DNA of 64,000 nucleotides from Persicaria tinctoria (GCA_037127255.1 JBANSL010000013.1:27871688-27935687), one strand, 5' to 3'; shown: positions 31,893 through 43,717, counted from the first letter of the stretch. Notes: generated by a model not told the origin, from the sequence alone. Numbers and translations: made by a program.

Positions 31893-33860
31893 CCGACCAA
31901 GCCCCGGTCGGGCTGGTTCTTACTTCTTCCTCCCCTCAACCGCCATGGCTCCTCCTCCTCTCCCTCCATAGATGGTGGTAAGTAAGCTCTCCGGCGGTGG
32001 TGGTAGGCTTTTCCCTTCTTCCTCTCGGTTTCTCTCTTCCTCCTCCCTCCTTCCTCCTTTTCCCTTTCTTCTTCCTCCTCTCTTCTTTCCCGGGGCTCTA
32101 TTCCTCTCTTGAGCTTTCTTTCTTTGGTTTGTTTTATTTGTTTGTTTTTCTTTGTTCTTGTGCTTTGTTCGGTTTTGCTTTCGTCTTCCTACTCTTGCTT
32201 TGGTTGTGTTCTTGTTTTTCTCTTTTGCTTGTGTGCTTTGTGAAGTAATGTGATAGGGTGTCGATGGGAAAGAACTCAAATCAGTCCTCCGAGCTGGATG
32301 AGGATGCCATTGGAGACGCAATGAGGTATTTTTGCATGGTGCAAAGAATGTCCCCAATGATTCAAAGAAGAAACTCAAGAGGATGAAGAAGGTTGCTAAA
32401 AACAAAGCTATGGTTGAAAACAACAAGGAGGATGCCTCTCCCAAAACCTCTGAGGATAACATTACCATGGATGATGAACAAGGTAAGTCCCCTCCAAAAT
32501 ATGTTGTTTCTAACCCTCCCAATGATTTTTTGGACAGAGAAGTGGAGACTTTAGGCCCGGGAGATGATTCCGAGCTAGAAGGGATTGGTTTCGGTGAGTT
32601 CTATGGTGGTTCCGATGGTGGTGCCGGCCCTGAGTTGGTGGTGGTGCAAGAGGAGCTAGCGGAGATGGCATCACAACCCACAATGGTCATATTGGAGCAT
32701 GGGGGGATACATGAGTCGCATTCAATGCAAGGAGCCTCTAGCATTAAAGACAACTTGGGTGGTTCCAAGGAAAATTTAATGCTCGGCTCCCCCAACCATG
32801 GCCAGGTTCAAGCTATCTTTGACCCCCTAATTTTTGATATTTTGAATTTTAAAATCTTGGAGCCAAATGCTGCTCATGGTCTAAAACCATCGGACCAAGA
32901 AAATCACCTCGCTTGAGGGCTATCCGATATATCGCATATGCTGCTTTAACAGGGTAATTTTCGGCGCCTATCGGATAGCTCACTTGGGCTTGTGAGTGAG
33001 GATCCGGATAGCTTTCCCCTGGGATACCCGGACACTTCCTATCTGATATATCGCATATGTGTTAGGGTGCCGATGGGAAAGAACTCAAATCAGTCCTCCG
33101 AGCTGGATGAGGATGCCGTTGGAGACCCAAGGAGGTATTTTTGGATGGTGCTAAGAATGTCCCCAATGATTCAAAGAAGAAACTCAAGAGGATGAAGAAG
33201 GTTGCTAAAAACAAAGCTATGGTTGAAAACAACACGGAGGATGCCTCTCCCAAAACCTCTGAGGATAACATTACCATGGATGATGAACAAGGTAAATCCC
33301 CTCCAAAATATGTTGTTTCTAACCCTCCCAATGGTTTTTTGGACAGAGAAGTGAAGACTTTAGGCCCGGGAGATGATTCCGAGCTAGAAGGGCTTGGTTT
33401 CGATGAGTTCCATGGTGGTTCCGATGGTGGTGTCGGCCCTGAGTTGGTGGTGGCGCAAGAGGAGCTGGCGAAGATGGCACCACAACCCACAACGGTCAGA
33501 TTGGAGCATGGGGGATACATGAGTCGCATTCAATGCAAGGAGCCTCTAGCATTAACGACAACTTGGGTGGTTCCAAGGAAAATTTAATGCTCGACTCCCC
33601 CAACCATAGCCAGGTCAACCTATCTTTGACCCCCTAATTTTTGATATTTTGAATTTTAAAATCTTGGTGCCAAATGCTGCTCATGGTCAAAAACCATCAA
33701 ACCAAGAAAATCACCTCGCTTGAGGGCTATCCGATATATCGCATATGCTGCTTCAACAGGGTAATTTTCGGGGCCTATCGGTTGGCTCGCTGGGGCTTAT
33801 GAGTGAGGATCCGGATAGCTTTCCCCTGGGCTACCTGGACACTTCCTATTCGGATAGCTC
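31893..33860 (+). pseudogene. L1 5' region and ORF1 N-terminus, 0.8 kb tandem duplication
   Basis: Two direct copies of about 809 bases start with 'gatgggaaagaactcaaat' at 32263 and 33072. Both encode NVPNDSKKKLKRMKKVAKNK, then DDEQGKSPPKYVVSNPPN and GPGDDSELEG in open frames (32332-32916, 194 residues; 33141-33587, 148 residues) that end in a stop or shift. Both end in a GC-rich block with 'gggctatccgatatatcgc'. The encoded segment is Lys/Glu/Ser-rich and presumably disordered, as in N-termini of plant L1 ORF1. Confidence 0.75.
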
Positions 33861-35675
33861 CATGCCCCCTATATATCGTTGAGCTATCCGGCTCTCGGAT
33901 CCTACCGAGTAACCCCTCTCTAGTTTTGGATAACTCCCTAGTGTCCGAAGGGCACTCATCGGGTAATTCCAAACAAAGGCACTCGGTTTCTGAAAAAATG
34001 GATAACCCCAACTCGGCTAAGGATAGCTCTTGCAGTGGGCAGCCCCCAATCTCAAATAGCTCCACAAAGGGCCATCCGATCCCAAGTGAAGCGGATAACT
34101 TCTCCATGCCCGGACACGGTAAGTCACACGATGGAATTAAGCCTAAGGCCCCCAATGCCGATCACTCCAAGCAAGGTAAGTTCGACAAAGGTAAATCTTT
34201 TACTCCTCATTCTAATGCTTGGGCCTCCACTGCTAAGAAAGTGTTCATGAACATAGGTTTAAGGGGTAAACTTGAGTTTTATCCCCCTACCAAAGGTAAG
34301 GTAGACATTAAGGTCTCTTATGCCCTCTCAAGACAATCCGTTTGGGGATGGACTCTACTAGGCCAATATGTGGGTTTCTTCCCGGGCTAAGGTAAATGAG
34401 CTTCAAAGGTCATGGGGTGTAAAATCCAAATTTAGAATGGAGAATGATTGGATGTTCTTTTCATTTGAATCCAAAAGTGAAGCTAATCAAGTTCTTAAGG
34501 GTGGTCCTTATTTCATCAACAGGAGGCCGCTTTTGGTCAAGAACGTTCCGGAAAAATTCTCGGGCTCAAGAAGGGACATAGCCACCGTGCCACTTTGGGT
34601 GAGAATCCATGGCCTTCCTTCGGACTATTGGACTTCGGAGATCATAGGTAAGGTTGCTTCTCATGTGGGAACGCCCTTGTTCTTGGATAAAGTCACCAAG
34701 GAGAGGAAGAGGATCACATATGCAAGGGCCTTAGTTGAGGTAAATCTTGGTGAGGATATCATCCGAAAGGTAAACCTATATTTTGATGATAGCGATGTTC
34801 TTTCTTGCAAATTCTTCATTGAAAAAGAGCCTAAATTTTGCAAAGAATGCTTTACTCTTGGGCATAATGCTAATGAATGCAAGATTTGTGGTAAAGTGTC
34901 TAATCCTAGCATGGAGGAAAACATTCAAAGCAATCAAGATACAACTACTCCTATAGCTGGCGACAAGGTGGACAACGGAGGGAATGTCATGCCTCCGATC
35001 ACATCTACGAATCCCCTGGACAACAACGCTCCCACTGGCCCCAATGACCTTCATAAGGCCGGTAATGATCAAAATTCGAGGAAGAAGGACAGCCAGCCGA
35101 AAGCTAACCCATGCTCTAACGTGATGACAGAAAGAGGATCTAATGGGGAGAATGTAGTGCTGCGGAGCACTTCCACTCCAAATGTAAGCTTTTCTGGCTC
35201 TCCTTTTCCTACCTTTACTACTATGGATATCCATGTTCAAGGCACATCTAGCTTGGCTCAAAAAAGGAAGAAGAGAACATAAAACTCGGCTAACAAAGCT
35301 AAAGGAAATGAGCAAGCTAAAGCTCATAGCGAGATCCCTGAGCAAAATGAGGTAAATATTCCAGCCCTTTCTCATGATTTTGCTATTGAAAATGAGGTGA
35401 TTGATAGGAAAGGAAGGAGGAAAGGTATCGGCCTTGGTGATGAACCAAGGGACATTGACATCTCCTCATCGGAGAAGAGCTTTAGGCATGCCAAGAGTGA
35501 GGATGGTCACGATGCGGATTCGGAGGATTCTACCACCTTCACCAAGGTCATGACTATGGCTCAAATAAGGAAAGGTAAGTCCCTCATTGCTAATGGTAAT
35601 ACTATTGTGAATGCTTTGAGAACCGAGACCAAGTGCCCCCCAAAGCCGCCCCCAAGCGAGTGCTCGTGTGACTAG
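33803..35675 (+). pseudogene. L1 ORF1, RNA-binding (DUF4283-like) with CCHC knuckle
   Basis: Frame 33803-34390 ends in VSYALSRQSVWGWTLLGQYVG. After a frameshift near 34375 frame 34368-35282 goes on with VNELQRSWGVKSKFRMENDW, RRPLLVKNVPEKFSGSRRDI, PLWVRIHGLPSDYWTSEIIG and FCKECFTLGHNANEC, a CX2CX4HX4C knuckle. A TAA at 35280 is followed in the same frame by more Lys/Ser/Asp-rich sequence to 35675. In plant L1 elements this protein binds the element RNA. Order and spacing fit; it is broken by one shift and one stop. Confidence 0.85.
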
Positions 35676-35720
35676 AAGCAAGAATGGTGGAGGAGGTAAG
35701 AACAACACCAGCCATAGGTC

Positions 35721-36515
35721 TTGATGAGGATCATCACATGGAACATAGCGGGGTTGAACCATCCCCGGAAACAAAATGGTGCCCGAGATCTTGTGAGGGA
35801 GAATGATTCTAAGGTAGGTGCCATTCTTGAAACTAAACTCCATGAGGGTAGTTTCAATCTTGATCATTTCATGAATAATTGCTTCATTGGTTGGAATGTT
35901 GTCTGTAATTTCCAACTTGATGAAAGAGGTAGAATCCTTGTGGTTTGAGATCCCTCTTTTGTGTTATTGGAAGTTATTGAGATTGGAATTCAACACATAG
36001 CTTATTTTGTGACTAACAAGGCTACCGGTGAGAAAGTTGGTGTTTGTTTTTTCTATGGCTTACACATGGTTGTTTATAGAAGAGGTATGTGGTCGAGTAT
36101 CTCTAACACTTTATGCAGCCACCATATGCCTTGGATGGTGCTTGGGGACTTCAATTGTGTTAGGAGACATAATGAGAGGATGAACGCGGAGCCGGTTACC
36201 ATGTATGAGTGTCGTGACATTCTAGAGGCTTGTGAGAACCTTGGACTTGAGGATCCACCTTACAGAAGTAATAACAAGTTCACTTGGTTCAAGGGAGGCA
36301 AATGGAGCAAAATTGATCGGGTACTTCTAAACCATGATTGGATTAATTACAATATCTTTTATCATGTGAATTATCCCGATTTGTGGGGCCTCTCGGACCA
36401 CAAGCTGGCTATTGTGTCTCTTTGTAGGAATGAAGGAAGAAAGAAACACACTTTCAAGTATTTGAATATGTGGAGCGAGCATGGTAAGTTTGGAGATCTT
36501 GTAAAGGAGAATTGA
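35721..36515 (+). pseudogene. L1 ORF2 endonuclease domain
   Basis: Starts MRIITWNIAGLNHPRKQNGA, the N-terminal strand of the AP-endonuclease-like domain, with ILETKLHEG. A TGA at 35946-35948 replaces Trp in front of DPSF. The frame goes on with WMVLGDFNCVRRHNERMN (catalytic Asp/Asn) and WGLSDHKLAIV (catalytic Asp-His) and stops at 36513 with TGA, again where TGG is expected. In the family this domain nicks the target DNA. Confidence 0.88.
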
Positions 36516-37635
36516 TATGGATCTTGGAGAGGATCCTACCAATTTCGACTTTGCAAGCTCCTAAAAAAGCTCAAAGGGCCGCTGAAATCTTTGAGTTCGA
36601 AGGAGTACGGACACATTTCGGCTAAGGCTAAGGAGGCAAGTGAAGCTCTCAACATTGTCATGGAAGATGCGAGGCTAGATCCGGAAAATTCAGAACTTGG
36701 GAAGCTTTGATGAGGGCTAAAACAAAGGCGGAGAGGCTCAACAATGCGGAATACTCCTTCCTTAGACAATGCTTTAAAGCTAATTACACTCTCCAAAGTG
36801 ATCAATGCAATAAATATTTTCATTCTCTTATGAGATTCAATAGACATAAGAACCATATTGTGTCAATTCTAAAAAGGGATGGAACTATTTCTAAATCCCC
36901 TAAGGAAGTGGCAAATGAGTTTGTTGGATACTACAAAGAGCTTCTTGGATGTGCAGATTTCACCAAAGATGTGGACCCTTCTATGTTTTCTATTGGAGCC
37001 AAAGTGAAGGATGAGGACAAAGCAATGCTCATTGCTCCGGTGTCCATTGAGGCGATAAAACAGCCCTTTGGGCAATTGGGGAGGACAAGGCACCCGGTTC
37101 GGATAGATACACATCAAATTTCTTCAAAAAGACTTGGGACATCACCAGTGGTGAACTTTGCGCAGCCGTGAAGGAGTTCTTTCGAAATGGAGTTCTCCTT
37201 AAACAACTCAACCACATGGTTGTGAGTTTGATTCCAAAGGTAGATGAGGTCAACCAAGTAAGTAACTTTTGACCTATCTCTTGTTGTAATGTGGTCTATA
37301 AGGTGATATCTAAGATCATTACTACTAGACTAGGGTCATGTCTTTCTTACTTGGTTGATCATGCTCAGACGGCCTTTGTGCCGGAGAGACTCATGTCGGA
37401 TAACATTTTTTAGTTCAAGAGCTTCTCCGTAGATATAATGTGAAAAGGGATACTCGTAGGTGTTTTTTGAATGTGGATCTTGCTAAAGCTTATGATACCC
37501 TATCTTAGAAGTTTCTTGAATTTGCTTTGCATGAGATTGTCTTGCCTCCCTTATTTGTGAATTGGGTCATGGAATGTGTGTCTTCTACCTCCTTTTCTAT
37601 TAAGATTAACAATGAGATTCATGGGCTATTTGAGT

Positions 37636-39171
37636 TAGGGCTGGGCTTTCGGTCTGGACCGGACCGGAATTTTCGAAAACTTGGACCGCGGATCGGACCA
37701 AGACCGAGAAATATGGTCCCGGTCTTTCCGATCCACAGACCGTAAAGACCGGTTGTAACACAGTTTTTTTTTACGCACAACATGAACATGACAGCATTGG
37801 CAGCAACCCGAATTCCTGGTTTTTACACAATACAGAAGTTGTATTTTACAGCAGCCCTAATTTACACAACACAGAAGCTGTTTTTTACACAATACAGAAG
37901 CTGTATTTTACAAAAGCTGTTTTTTACACAATACAGAAGCTGTATTTTACAGCAGCCCCAATTTACACAATATATAAGCTGTTTTTTACAGCAGCCCTAA
38001 TGTACACAATAAAGAAGCTGTATTTTACAGCAGCCCTAATTTACAGCAGCTGTTTACAACAGTTCTCTGTTTAACACAATAGTTGTTTACAGTTTACACC
38101 TTACAACAGCCCCAAATAAAACATGTACACACCAGCTTGTTAATATTTCTTTAATCTGTATTTTAAAGAAAAGTCCTATAAATTAATCCCTCTCACTTGC
38201 ATTGCATGAATGTTTTGAAGAAATTTCCATGGATATCGAATTACTCATAATACTGTTAAAGAAAAAAAAAAAGGCAAGTGCTTTAATCTCATTCATAGTT
38301 ACATACTTACATTAGTCAAATTGAATAATTGATAGTTTAATACTTGATAGAACTAACCATTTGAATACACTCCTAGCCTTTTAAGTAACAAAGTTTCTTG
38401 CAATTGCAAATTTGCAAGTAGTGTTGGCCAAATTGAATATACTCAATCTAGCCTGACTTTATGTAGTTTCTTATTTTTTTCAAGTACAAAGCCTAGACTA
38501 AAATCAACATTGACATTTCTCTAACCCTTACATTTAAAATCAAATCTATATCTAAAAATATTACAAAATACAAATTGAAATTTCTTAACCCTGGATTTGA
38601 AATCGGGACAAGGTTCTTCAATTTTAGTCTAGAATATTTATAATTTCTCCAAATCTATACTAAAATCAACATTAATTTGTCAAAATATACATAAAAACCT
38701 AGATCTAAAATTGAAATTGAGAGAGGGAGTGACATTGTGACGGTGACTTACTGAGAGGAGTGAAAGCCACCGAGCGAGATTAAGAGTCAGAGAGCCGAGA
38801 GCGATGGTTGCTAGAGAGCCGAGACCGAGACTAGAGGGCTGGTGCCTGGTGAAATCGAGAACCGAGCCGCCGAGGAGAAGCTTGAGGACTAGAACTGGTG
38901 AAGACGTGAAGAAATGAAATGAAAGGGAAAGGGAAAGTGAAACACGTACCGCGTACAGCTCCCCTTCATTCTTTCTTTATTTCTTTTTTTTTAAATAATA
39001 TGGGTTCCGGTCCAATTCCGGTCCGAAAATTTCGGTCTAGTCCCGGGTTTGGACCGGAACTCAAAAATGAAAATATCTTTGACCGTGGACCAAACCGTAA
39101 TATTCCGGTCTGATCCAAAAACCGTAAATTCCGGTCTTGTCCCGATCCGATCCATATTTTGTCCATCCCTA
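37636..39171. mobile_element. Non-autonomous hAT element in the L1 RT
   Basis: The ends TAGGGCTGGGCTTTCGGTC and (reverse complement of the right end) TAGGGATGGACAAAATATGG are imperfect TIRs. ATTTGAGT at 37628-37635 and ATTTGAGA at 39172-39179 form an 8-bp duplication with one mismatch. Both subterminal regions are rich in 'ggaccgga' and 'ccggtc' words. There is no transposase. On removal, L1 RT reading joins up. Confidence 0.88.
37825..38110. repeat. Minisatellite in the hAT
   Basis: Several imperfect copies of a 35-45 base unit with 'tttacacaatacagaagctg' and 'tattttacagcagccc' stand in tandem. Confidence 0.8.
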
Positions 39172-39415
39172 ATTTGAGAGGAAAAGGGGTCTCCGTCAAG
39201 GAGACCCCCTATCCCCCCCTTCTTTTTGTTATTGCTATGGATTTCTTCTCTAGGCTTGTAAAGGCAGAAACAAGCAAACCAGGTTTCGACTTCCACCAAA
39301 ATTGTGACAATGTTAGGCTTGCACACCTTGTGTTTGCCGACGACATTGCCGATGGGATGTCTTCAAAAGTTTAAGAGAGTGTCCGGGCTCAAAGTGAAAA
39401 AAGATAAAATCGGCA

Positions 39416-40578
39416 ATGTTCTTAGCCTCGGTTCCACAACACGAAGTGGCTGCACTCAAGGAGACCACGGGCTTCAAAGATGGTGAATTCCCTTTCCGCT
39501 ACCTAGGCATGCCCATTAGCCCCCAAAGGCCCCGTGTTGCACATTACACGCCTCTCTTGGATAAAATTGGTAAGAACCTGAACTTTTGGGCGGGTAAGCA
39601 TCTCTTCTATGTAGGTCGAAGGGAGCTCATTGCTTCAGTCATCCAAGAGATAGAGGGGTTTTGGCTATCGGTTTTACTGGTTCCCGAGGCTATTATTCGG
39701 GCCCTCACAAGCCTTTTCCGCTCTTTCCTTTGGAAGTCCCCGAGAGTTAGATGGAGCAAGGTTTGTCTTGCCAAGCAAGAAGGAGGACTCGACCTCATTG
39801 ATATCCAAACATGGAACTTGGCCTTTATGGCTAAGCACCTTTGGCGTATCTTTGAGAGAATGGAAAGCATTTGGGTAAGGTGGGTGCACCACAAGTACCT
39901 TGTTGTGAGAGATTTGGAGGATTGGGAGGCACATAGAAGAGACTCTCCTCTCATCAAAGCTCTTGTTGAGGTAAAAAATAAGATTTGTTCTTTTTTCAAC
40001 CTTGATGAGAAATTAGATGATTGGTGTAGGGAGGGCAACTTTAAGGTGAAGAAGGTCTATGAGGAACTTCGGCATAAAGAAGACAAGGTGAGGTGGCACA
40101 AGGAGGTATGAGTGAAGGGGATCGGAATACCCCTAAACATTGCTTCATACTATGGTTAGCGACGTTGGGTAAGCTTCCAACTCTTGATAGGTTGTTTTTC
40201 ATAGACACTAATCATTGTTGCAAGCTTTGTGATGGGGAAGAGGTGCTTGAGACGCACAAGCACTTGTTTTTTGAGTGCCCTTACACCAAGGAGATTCGGA
40301 AGAAGACCCGGGTTGTTTTTAACATTCCAAATGAGGTCAACACCTTGGCTAGAGGGCTTAGATGGTTGAGGAGACAAAAGAGGAAAAAGAGTTGCAACCT
40401 GAGGGCCAAAAACTATGCTTTCTCGGCAGCCATCTACTTCACTTGGAATGCCCGTAATGCCAAGATCCATGACGACAATGACATTCCGGTTGAGGTTGTG
40501 GCCAAGGTCATCACCACTCATGTTTTTCGATTGCTCCATGCCTCTTTCCCGACCCATGAGGTTGAAAATGTTGGATAA
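39416..40578 (+). pseudogene. L1 ORF2 C-terminus with zinc-binding RT-tail domain
   Basis: Frame 39416-40111 (231 residues) reads FPFRYLGMPISPQRPR, GRRELIASVIQEIEGFWLSV and GGLDLIDIQTWNLAFMAKHL, the conserved region behind the RT core. Overlapping in another frame, 40093-40578 (161 residues) has FILWLATLGKLPTLDRLFF and CCKLCDGEEVLETHKHLFF with ECPYTKEI, matching the zf-RVT domain. A frameshift near 40100 separates them; some 30-40 residues may be deleted there. Confidence 0.88.
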
Positions 40579-41036
40579 ATCAGCACCCCCTTTTTGATGG
40601 TGTTTACGTGGTTTTTGTTGCAGGTTTTTGGGTGTGTCCTTGGGCCTATGAGGCTTTGAAGCCTACGTGCTTCCGGGAACACCCTTTAGGTTTTTGTTGG
40701 GTGTTTGTGTCCTTGAGGGGATGCGTACCCTCGGAACAAACCCCTTTTGGTGTTTTATTAGTGTGGCCTATGAGACCTGCGTGTCTTAATCACGCCCTTC
40801 GTTGTTTTCTTAGCATTTTGGCATGTGTCCAGGAGGCTTGTATGCGAAATGGAACATACACCTATGACACTTGGTTTTGGTCTACTACTCTTGAGAGCCT
40901 AAGCTTTGTCCTTGCTTTCGAAAGTAAGACCTAAAGTTGTATGGTCCTCGGACCCCCCCCCCCCCCAATTCTTTTCATTGAATTTACATAAACCTCCCCT
41001 TACCCGGACTTAGTGCCGACGGAGTTGGCTTAAAAA
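40579..41036 (+). other. L1 3' untranslated region
   Basis: About 460 bases with T/G-rich sequence, a C run at 40954-40966 and a short TTAAAAA tail next to the target duplication. Frames here are short and unconvincing. Confidence 0.7.
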
Positions 41037-41049
41037 GAGAACATTTCTT

Positions 41050-41774
41050 GTTTTCCACTCATGTGATTACTACAACTTGTATCAAGATACCAAACATTAG
41101 AACTTTCGGTATCTAGTCCTTCTTTACAAGCAAGAAGCAAATTTTCTTCCGCTTCAACAACATTATATTGGCATGATCCCCTTGTTCTACTTGCAACCTT
41201 GTTCGACATTTCGAAAAATAATGCCCAAACCGATCACATTTGTAACATTGGATTGTCGATTTGTCACGTGTAGAATTTACTCTTCTACCACCTCTTATAG
41301 AACCACCTTCAGAGTCTCACCATTAATACATAATTGGTTAAGATTGCTTGAACTTGATCAAGATATGGTGACACTGGTTCAGAGTCATTCATGCATAAAT
41401 ACTCAAAATCTGCTCGAAGGGTTTGTAATCGTACTTGCTTCACACAATCGTCGCCTTTGTAGGATTTCTGCAGGATCTTCCACACTTCTTTTGATGTTTC
41501 TGCCATCGATATATTTTTGAAATAGTGATTCCTCCACTGCTTGAAAATTGCATATAGGGCCTTTTGATCCTTCTTCCTCTTTTCATTTAATGGTGTTTTC
41601 TCTTCTTAACTAAGTGACTCATGCATCCGAGTCGGTAACATCATCAAAACCAGATTCAACGAACCTCCATAATTCTTGCGAACGAAAATATATTGTTAGT
41701 TTAATAGATCAACTATCATAATTCTTCCCATTCAACTCCGGGAGTTGTAGATGTATTGTGTTGTTCGATACCAT
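41050..41774 (-). pseudogene. Copia E gag and protease active site
   Basis: On the minus strand an ATG at 41774 starts MVSNNTIHLQLPELNGKNYD, then a stop where Trp is expected, IYFRSQELWRFVESGFDDV and further stops. Frame 41506-41309 gives EVWKILQKSYKGDD and QTLRADFEYLCMNDSE. A knuckle follows as CYKCDRFGHYFRNV, in which the last Cys is Val. Then VWYLDTSCSNHMSGKQEMFS, the protease active-site region, runs into the L1 junction and goes on at 24799. This is the older of the two copia elements in the window. Confidence 0.85.
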
Positions 41775-41801
41775 ATTTACGCTCAATGTGTTTTTTATAT
41801 C

Positions 41802-41815
41802 GGCTTTGATACCAA
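41802..41815 (-). other. Copia E primer-binding site
   Basis: The minus strand reads TTGGTATCAAAGCC, a one-base variant of the initiator-tRNA-Met site, four bases from the LTR end at 41820. Confidence 0.8.
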
Positions 41816-41819
41816 ATGC

Positions 41820-42083
41820 TGAAGATGAAACTTGCTAATTCCCTCTCGCGGAAGTGTTAACCTAAAAAATAAGGAAGAATAGAAGTGGAACATTTTTCTT
41901 AAGAATTCTTGAATTATTTTCTCCCTTATTTCATTTGAATACAATTACACAATATTTATAGTTACTCGTACAAAAATTTTGGGATTTAATTTTGCTTACA
42001 AAATTAGCCACAAACTATAAATAAATGCAGTGATAATTCATTTTCTAGAAATAGAAAATACATAATTTATTTCAAGGTTCACA
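41820..42083 (-). repeat. Copia E 5' LTR
   Basis: On the minus strand the LTR ends CATCTTCA at 41820. A TATAAATA box lies at 41953-41960. The start TGTGAACC at 42083 is my best choice but has no second LTR in the window to confirm it. Confidence 0.6.
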
Positions 42084-42084
42084 T

Positions 42085-42290
42085 TTCTTCAGTAAGGAGG
42101 TCTCGAATTCCATCTTTGCCTATGCCCCTTTCATTGGATGAAAATCCAAGGTTTGTTTTGTTTCCTACCAATGGGTCGAGTAGGTCGGCGCAAGCTGGTT
42201 TACTTGGTATGTGGCTCTTGCCGGCTGGGTCACATGCTCAGGATTTACCACCTAACATGGTTTCCTCATATCAATAAAAAAAAGTATTCG
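42085..42290 (+). repeat. Possible SINE 3' part
   Basis: GGTCTCGAATTCC resembles a polymerase III B box. It is followed by 190 bases of mixed sequence and an A-rich tail (ataaaaaaaa). The A box and 5' part are missing. No TSD found. It may be a 5'-truncated tRNA-derived SINE or unrelated sequence. Confidence 0.35.
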
Positions 42291-43094
42291 TTTGTTTTAT
42301 TATGATTATTCATCGATATTCACATGATGATTCATCTATAACAATGTAATTATTCGTCTATAAAAATATAAATTTCTTTCTAAAAAATTATCATCAGTAC
42401 CATCGAATAATTTCATTCCAATGAATAATTATTCAATACCATTGAATCACCAGAAGTTACTTTTAATTTCAACCATTGATCTTTTTAGTTCAATGACCCA
42501 TATTTGTTAACATGTTAAACCATATATAAAGGTCGTGTACATATGACCCATATACTGTTAACATGGCACCTTGGCTATTGAAAGTGGTCACTAGGGCATA
42601 AGTCGTCCAAAAAATGGTTGGGATAAATGATGAGATAAGATCTAACCGTTTTAGAAACCAATAAAAAGATGACGCATGATAGAGTGCAGTGGACAAATGT
42701 TAGTTATTCAAAATTGGGGATTTAACTAGTTTGATGTAATTATCCACCGTTTAATTTGTAAGATTTGGATAATTTGTTGATCAATGATGTATTATATTGA
42801 TTAGCTTCATCTATGGTTCTTCATGTCCATTTATACGTTCTCAACAATGGTTATGCTAAAGGTCTCATGATGATTCTTTATATGCCCCTATTACCAAATC
42901 TAGAATGGGCTGATCACGTTTGGAATGTTGGTTTTGAGTATTTCTAATGAGCATCCTCACACTCTCCATTTAAGAAGGCTCGATTCAAATATTTTGGGAC
43001 GAAGAAGCCCAAAAGAGTTAACCCATTTGTAAATGCAGCAACAAAAATGGTGAACTCAGTCAATTCACCATGCATGTAAATATGTGATATATAG
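42291..43094. other. AT-rich stretch without recognised feature
   Basis: Short repeats of 'attcatc' and 'caatgaata' type occur near 42300-42460. There is no supported coding frame or element end. Confidence 0.5.
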
Positions 43095-43717
43095 TAGACA
43101 TGTCAAAACATGACCCGACCCAAAACATCTGACACGTACGCACGGTAATTTTATGAATTTTGAGCCCGGTGTTTTAGACCCGAGACCCGAGATCGACCTG
43201 AAACCGAATTACCCGGGAATTTTAGCTAGGGTCAAGACCAGTCACCCGGTGGGTCAAAATCAACCCAATGACTCAGCACCATGTAGATGCCATACATGCA
43301 CCAGATCGACCCCACACGGATTCGTCATGCCATTATATTCGTTAAAGTCACTCATAAGTTAAATAACTTATGTATATATATTATAATTATACTATGGTTA
43401 GAACATTTATTTGTATAAATATGATTTTTTATGCTTAAAATATTAATATAATATTATTAATATAATAATATTATAAATTTAATTATAATATTATTATTTA
43501 GTTTAATTTGACATATTTATATTACAATTTAATTTTGATATTATTTTAATATTTTTAAAAAGTCTTCAAAAAGATCGAGATTTTTTACCCGGTGGGTCTA
43601 CCCGAACCTGGGACGAACCCAGTTTGGCTCGACCCGGAATGACCGGTAACCTGATTGATTCGAAACCCGACTTACCCGAGACCGAACCTGAACCGAAAGA
43701 CCCGATTGACAGACCTA
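43095..43717. mobile_element. hAT-like MITE
   Basis: Left TAGACATGTCAAAACATGACC and right (reverse complement) TAGGTCTGTCAATCGGGTC are imperfect TIRs rich in 'acccg' words. The centre is AT-rich with no ORF. TGTGATAC follows the right end and TGTGATAT lies four bases before the left end, so an 8-bp duplication is likely but imperfect. Confidence 0.65.

Larger units (their letters stand above)
36516..39415 (+). pseudogene. L1 ORF2 reverse transcriptase, interrupted by a hAT
   Basis: The RT N-terminus lies in 36707-37171 (FLRQCFKANYTLQSDQCNKY, VANEFVGYYKELLG). Around 37262-37400 follow '[20 protein letters not shown]' and [15 protein letters not shown], with a TGA at 37268 where Arg (CGA) is usual. 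The catalytic strand FLNVDLAKAYDTLS is followed by TAG (37506-37508) for Trp. At 37636-39171 a hAT element is inserted. After it the reading resumes with GLRQGDPLSPLLF-like sequence and LVFADDIADG near 39330, the FADD active-site box. Confidence 0.85.
24813..41036 (+). mobile_element. L1-type LINE with nested LTR element and hAT
   Basis: The plus-strand LINE is bounded by the 13-bp duplication GAGAACATTTCTT at 24800-24812 and 41037-41049, and ends in TTAAAAA. It carries ORF1 (DUF4283-like plus CCHC), ORF2 with apurinic endonuclease, RT and a zinc-binding RT-tail domain. Without the family C element and the hAT it is about 7.8 kb. It is inserted in the protease of copia E: the reading before and after the insertion joins exactly. 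Multiple stops make it inactive. Confidence 0.92.
14125..42083 (-). mobile_element. Ty1/copia element 'E', split by several nested insertions
   Basis: On the minus strand, from right to left: LTR (42083-41820), primer site (41815-41802), gag and knuckle (41774-41215), protease start (to 41050), then after the L1 the protease end (24799-24505), after a solo LTR the integrase (23102-22246), RT (22245-21210), and after a CACTA element RNase H (14654-14125). Each insertion has a target duplication or precise element ends, and the protein reading resumes across each. The 3' LTR is not in the window; it must lie beyond family B1. All modules carry stops or frameshifts, so this is the oldest layer here. 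Confidence 0.85.

Noticed and set aside
31920..32522. Minus-strand frame of 200 codons, and a similar one at 33062-33529
   Set aside because: Both are antisense shadows of the duplicated L1 ORF1 N-terminal region.
34776..35375. Minus-strand frame of 199 codons
   Set aside because: Antisense of the L1 ORF1 knuckle region.
37825..38110. Possible CRISPR-like array
   Set aside because: Imperfect tandem units without distinct spacers, inside a eukaryotic hAT.
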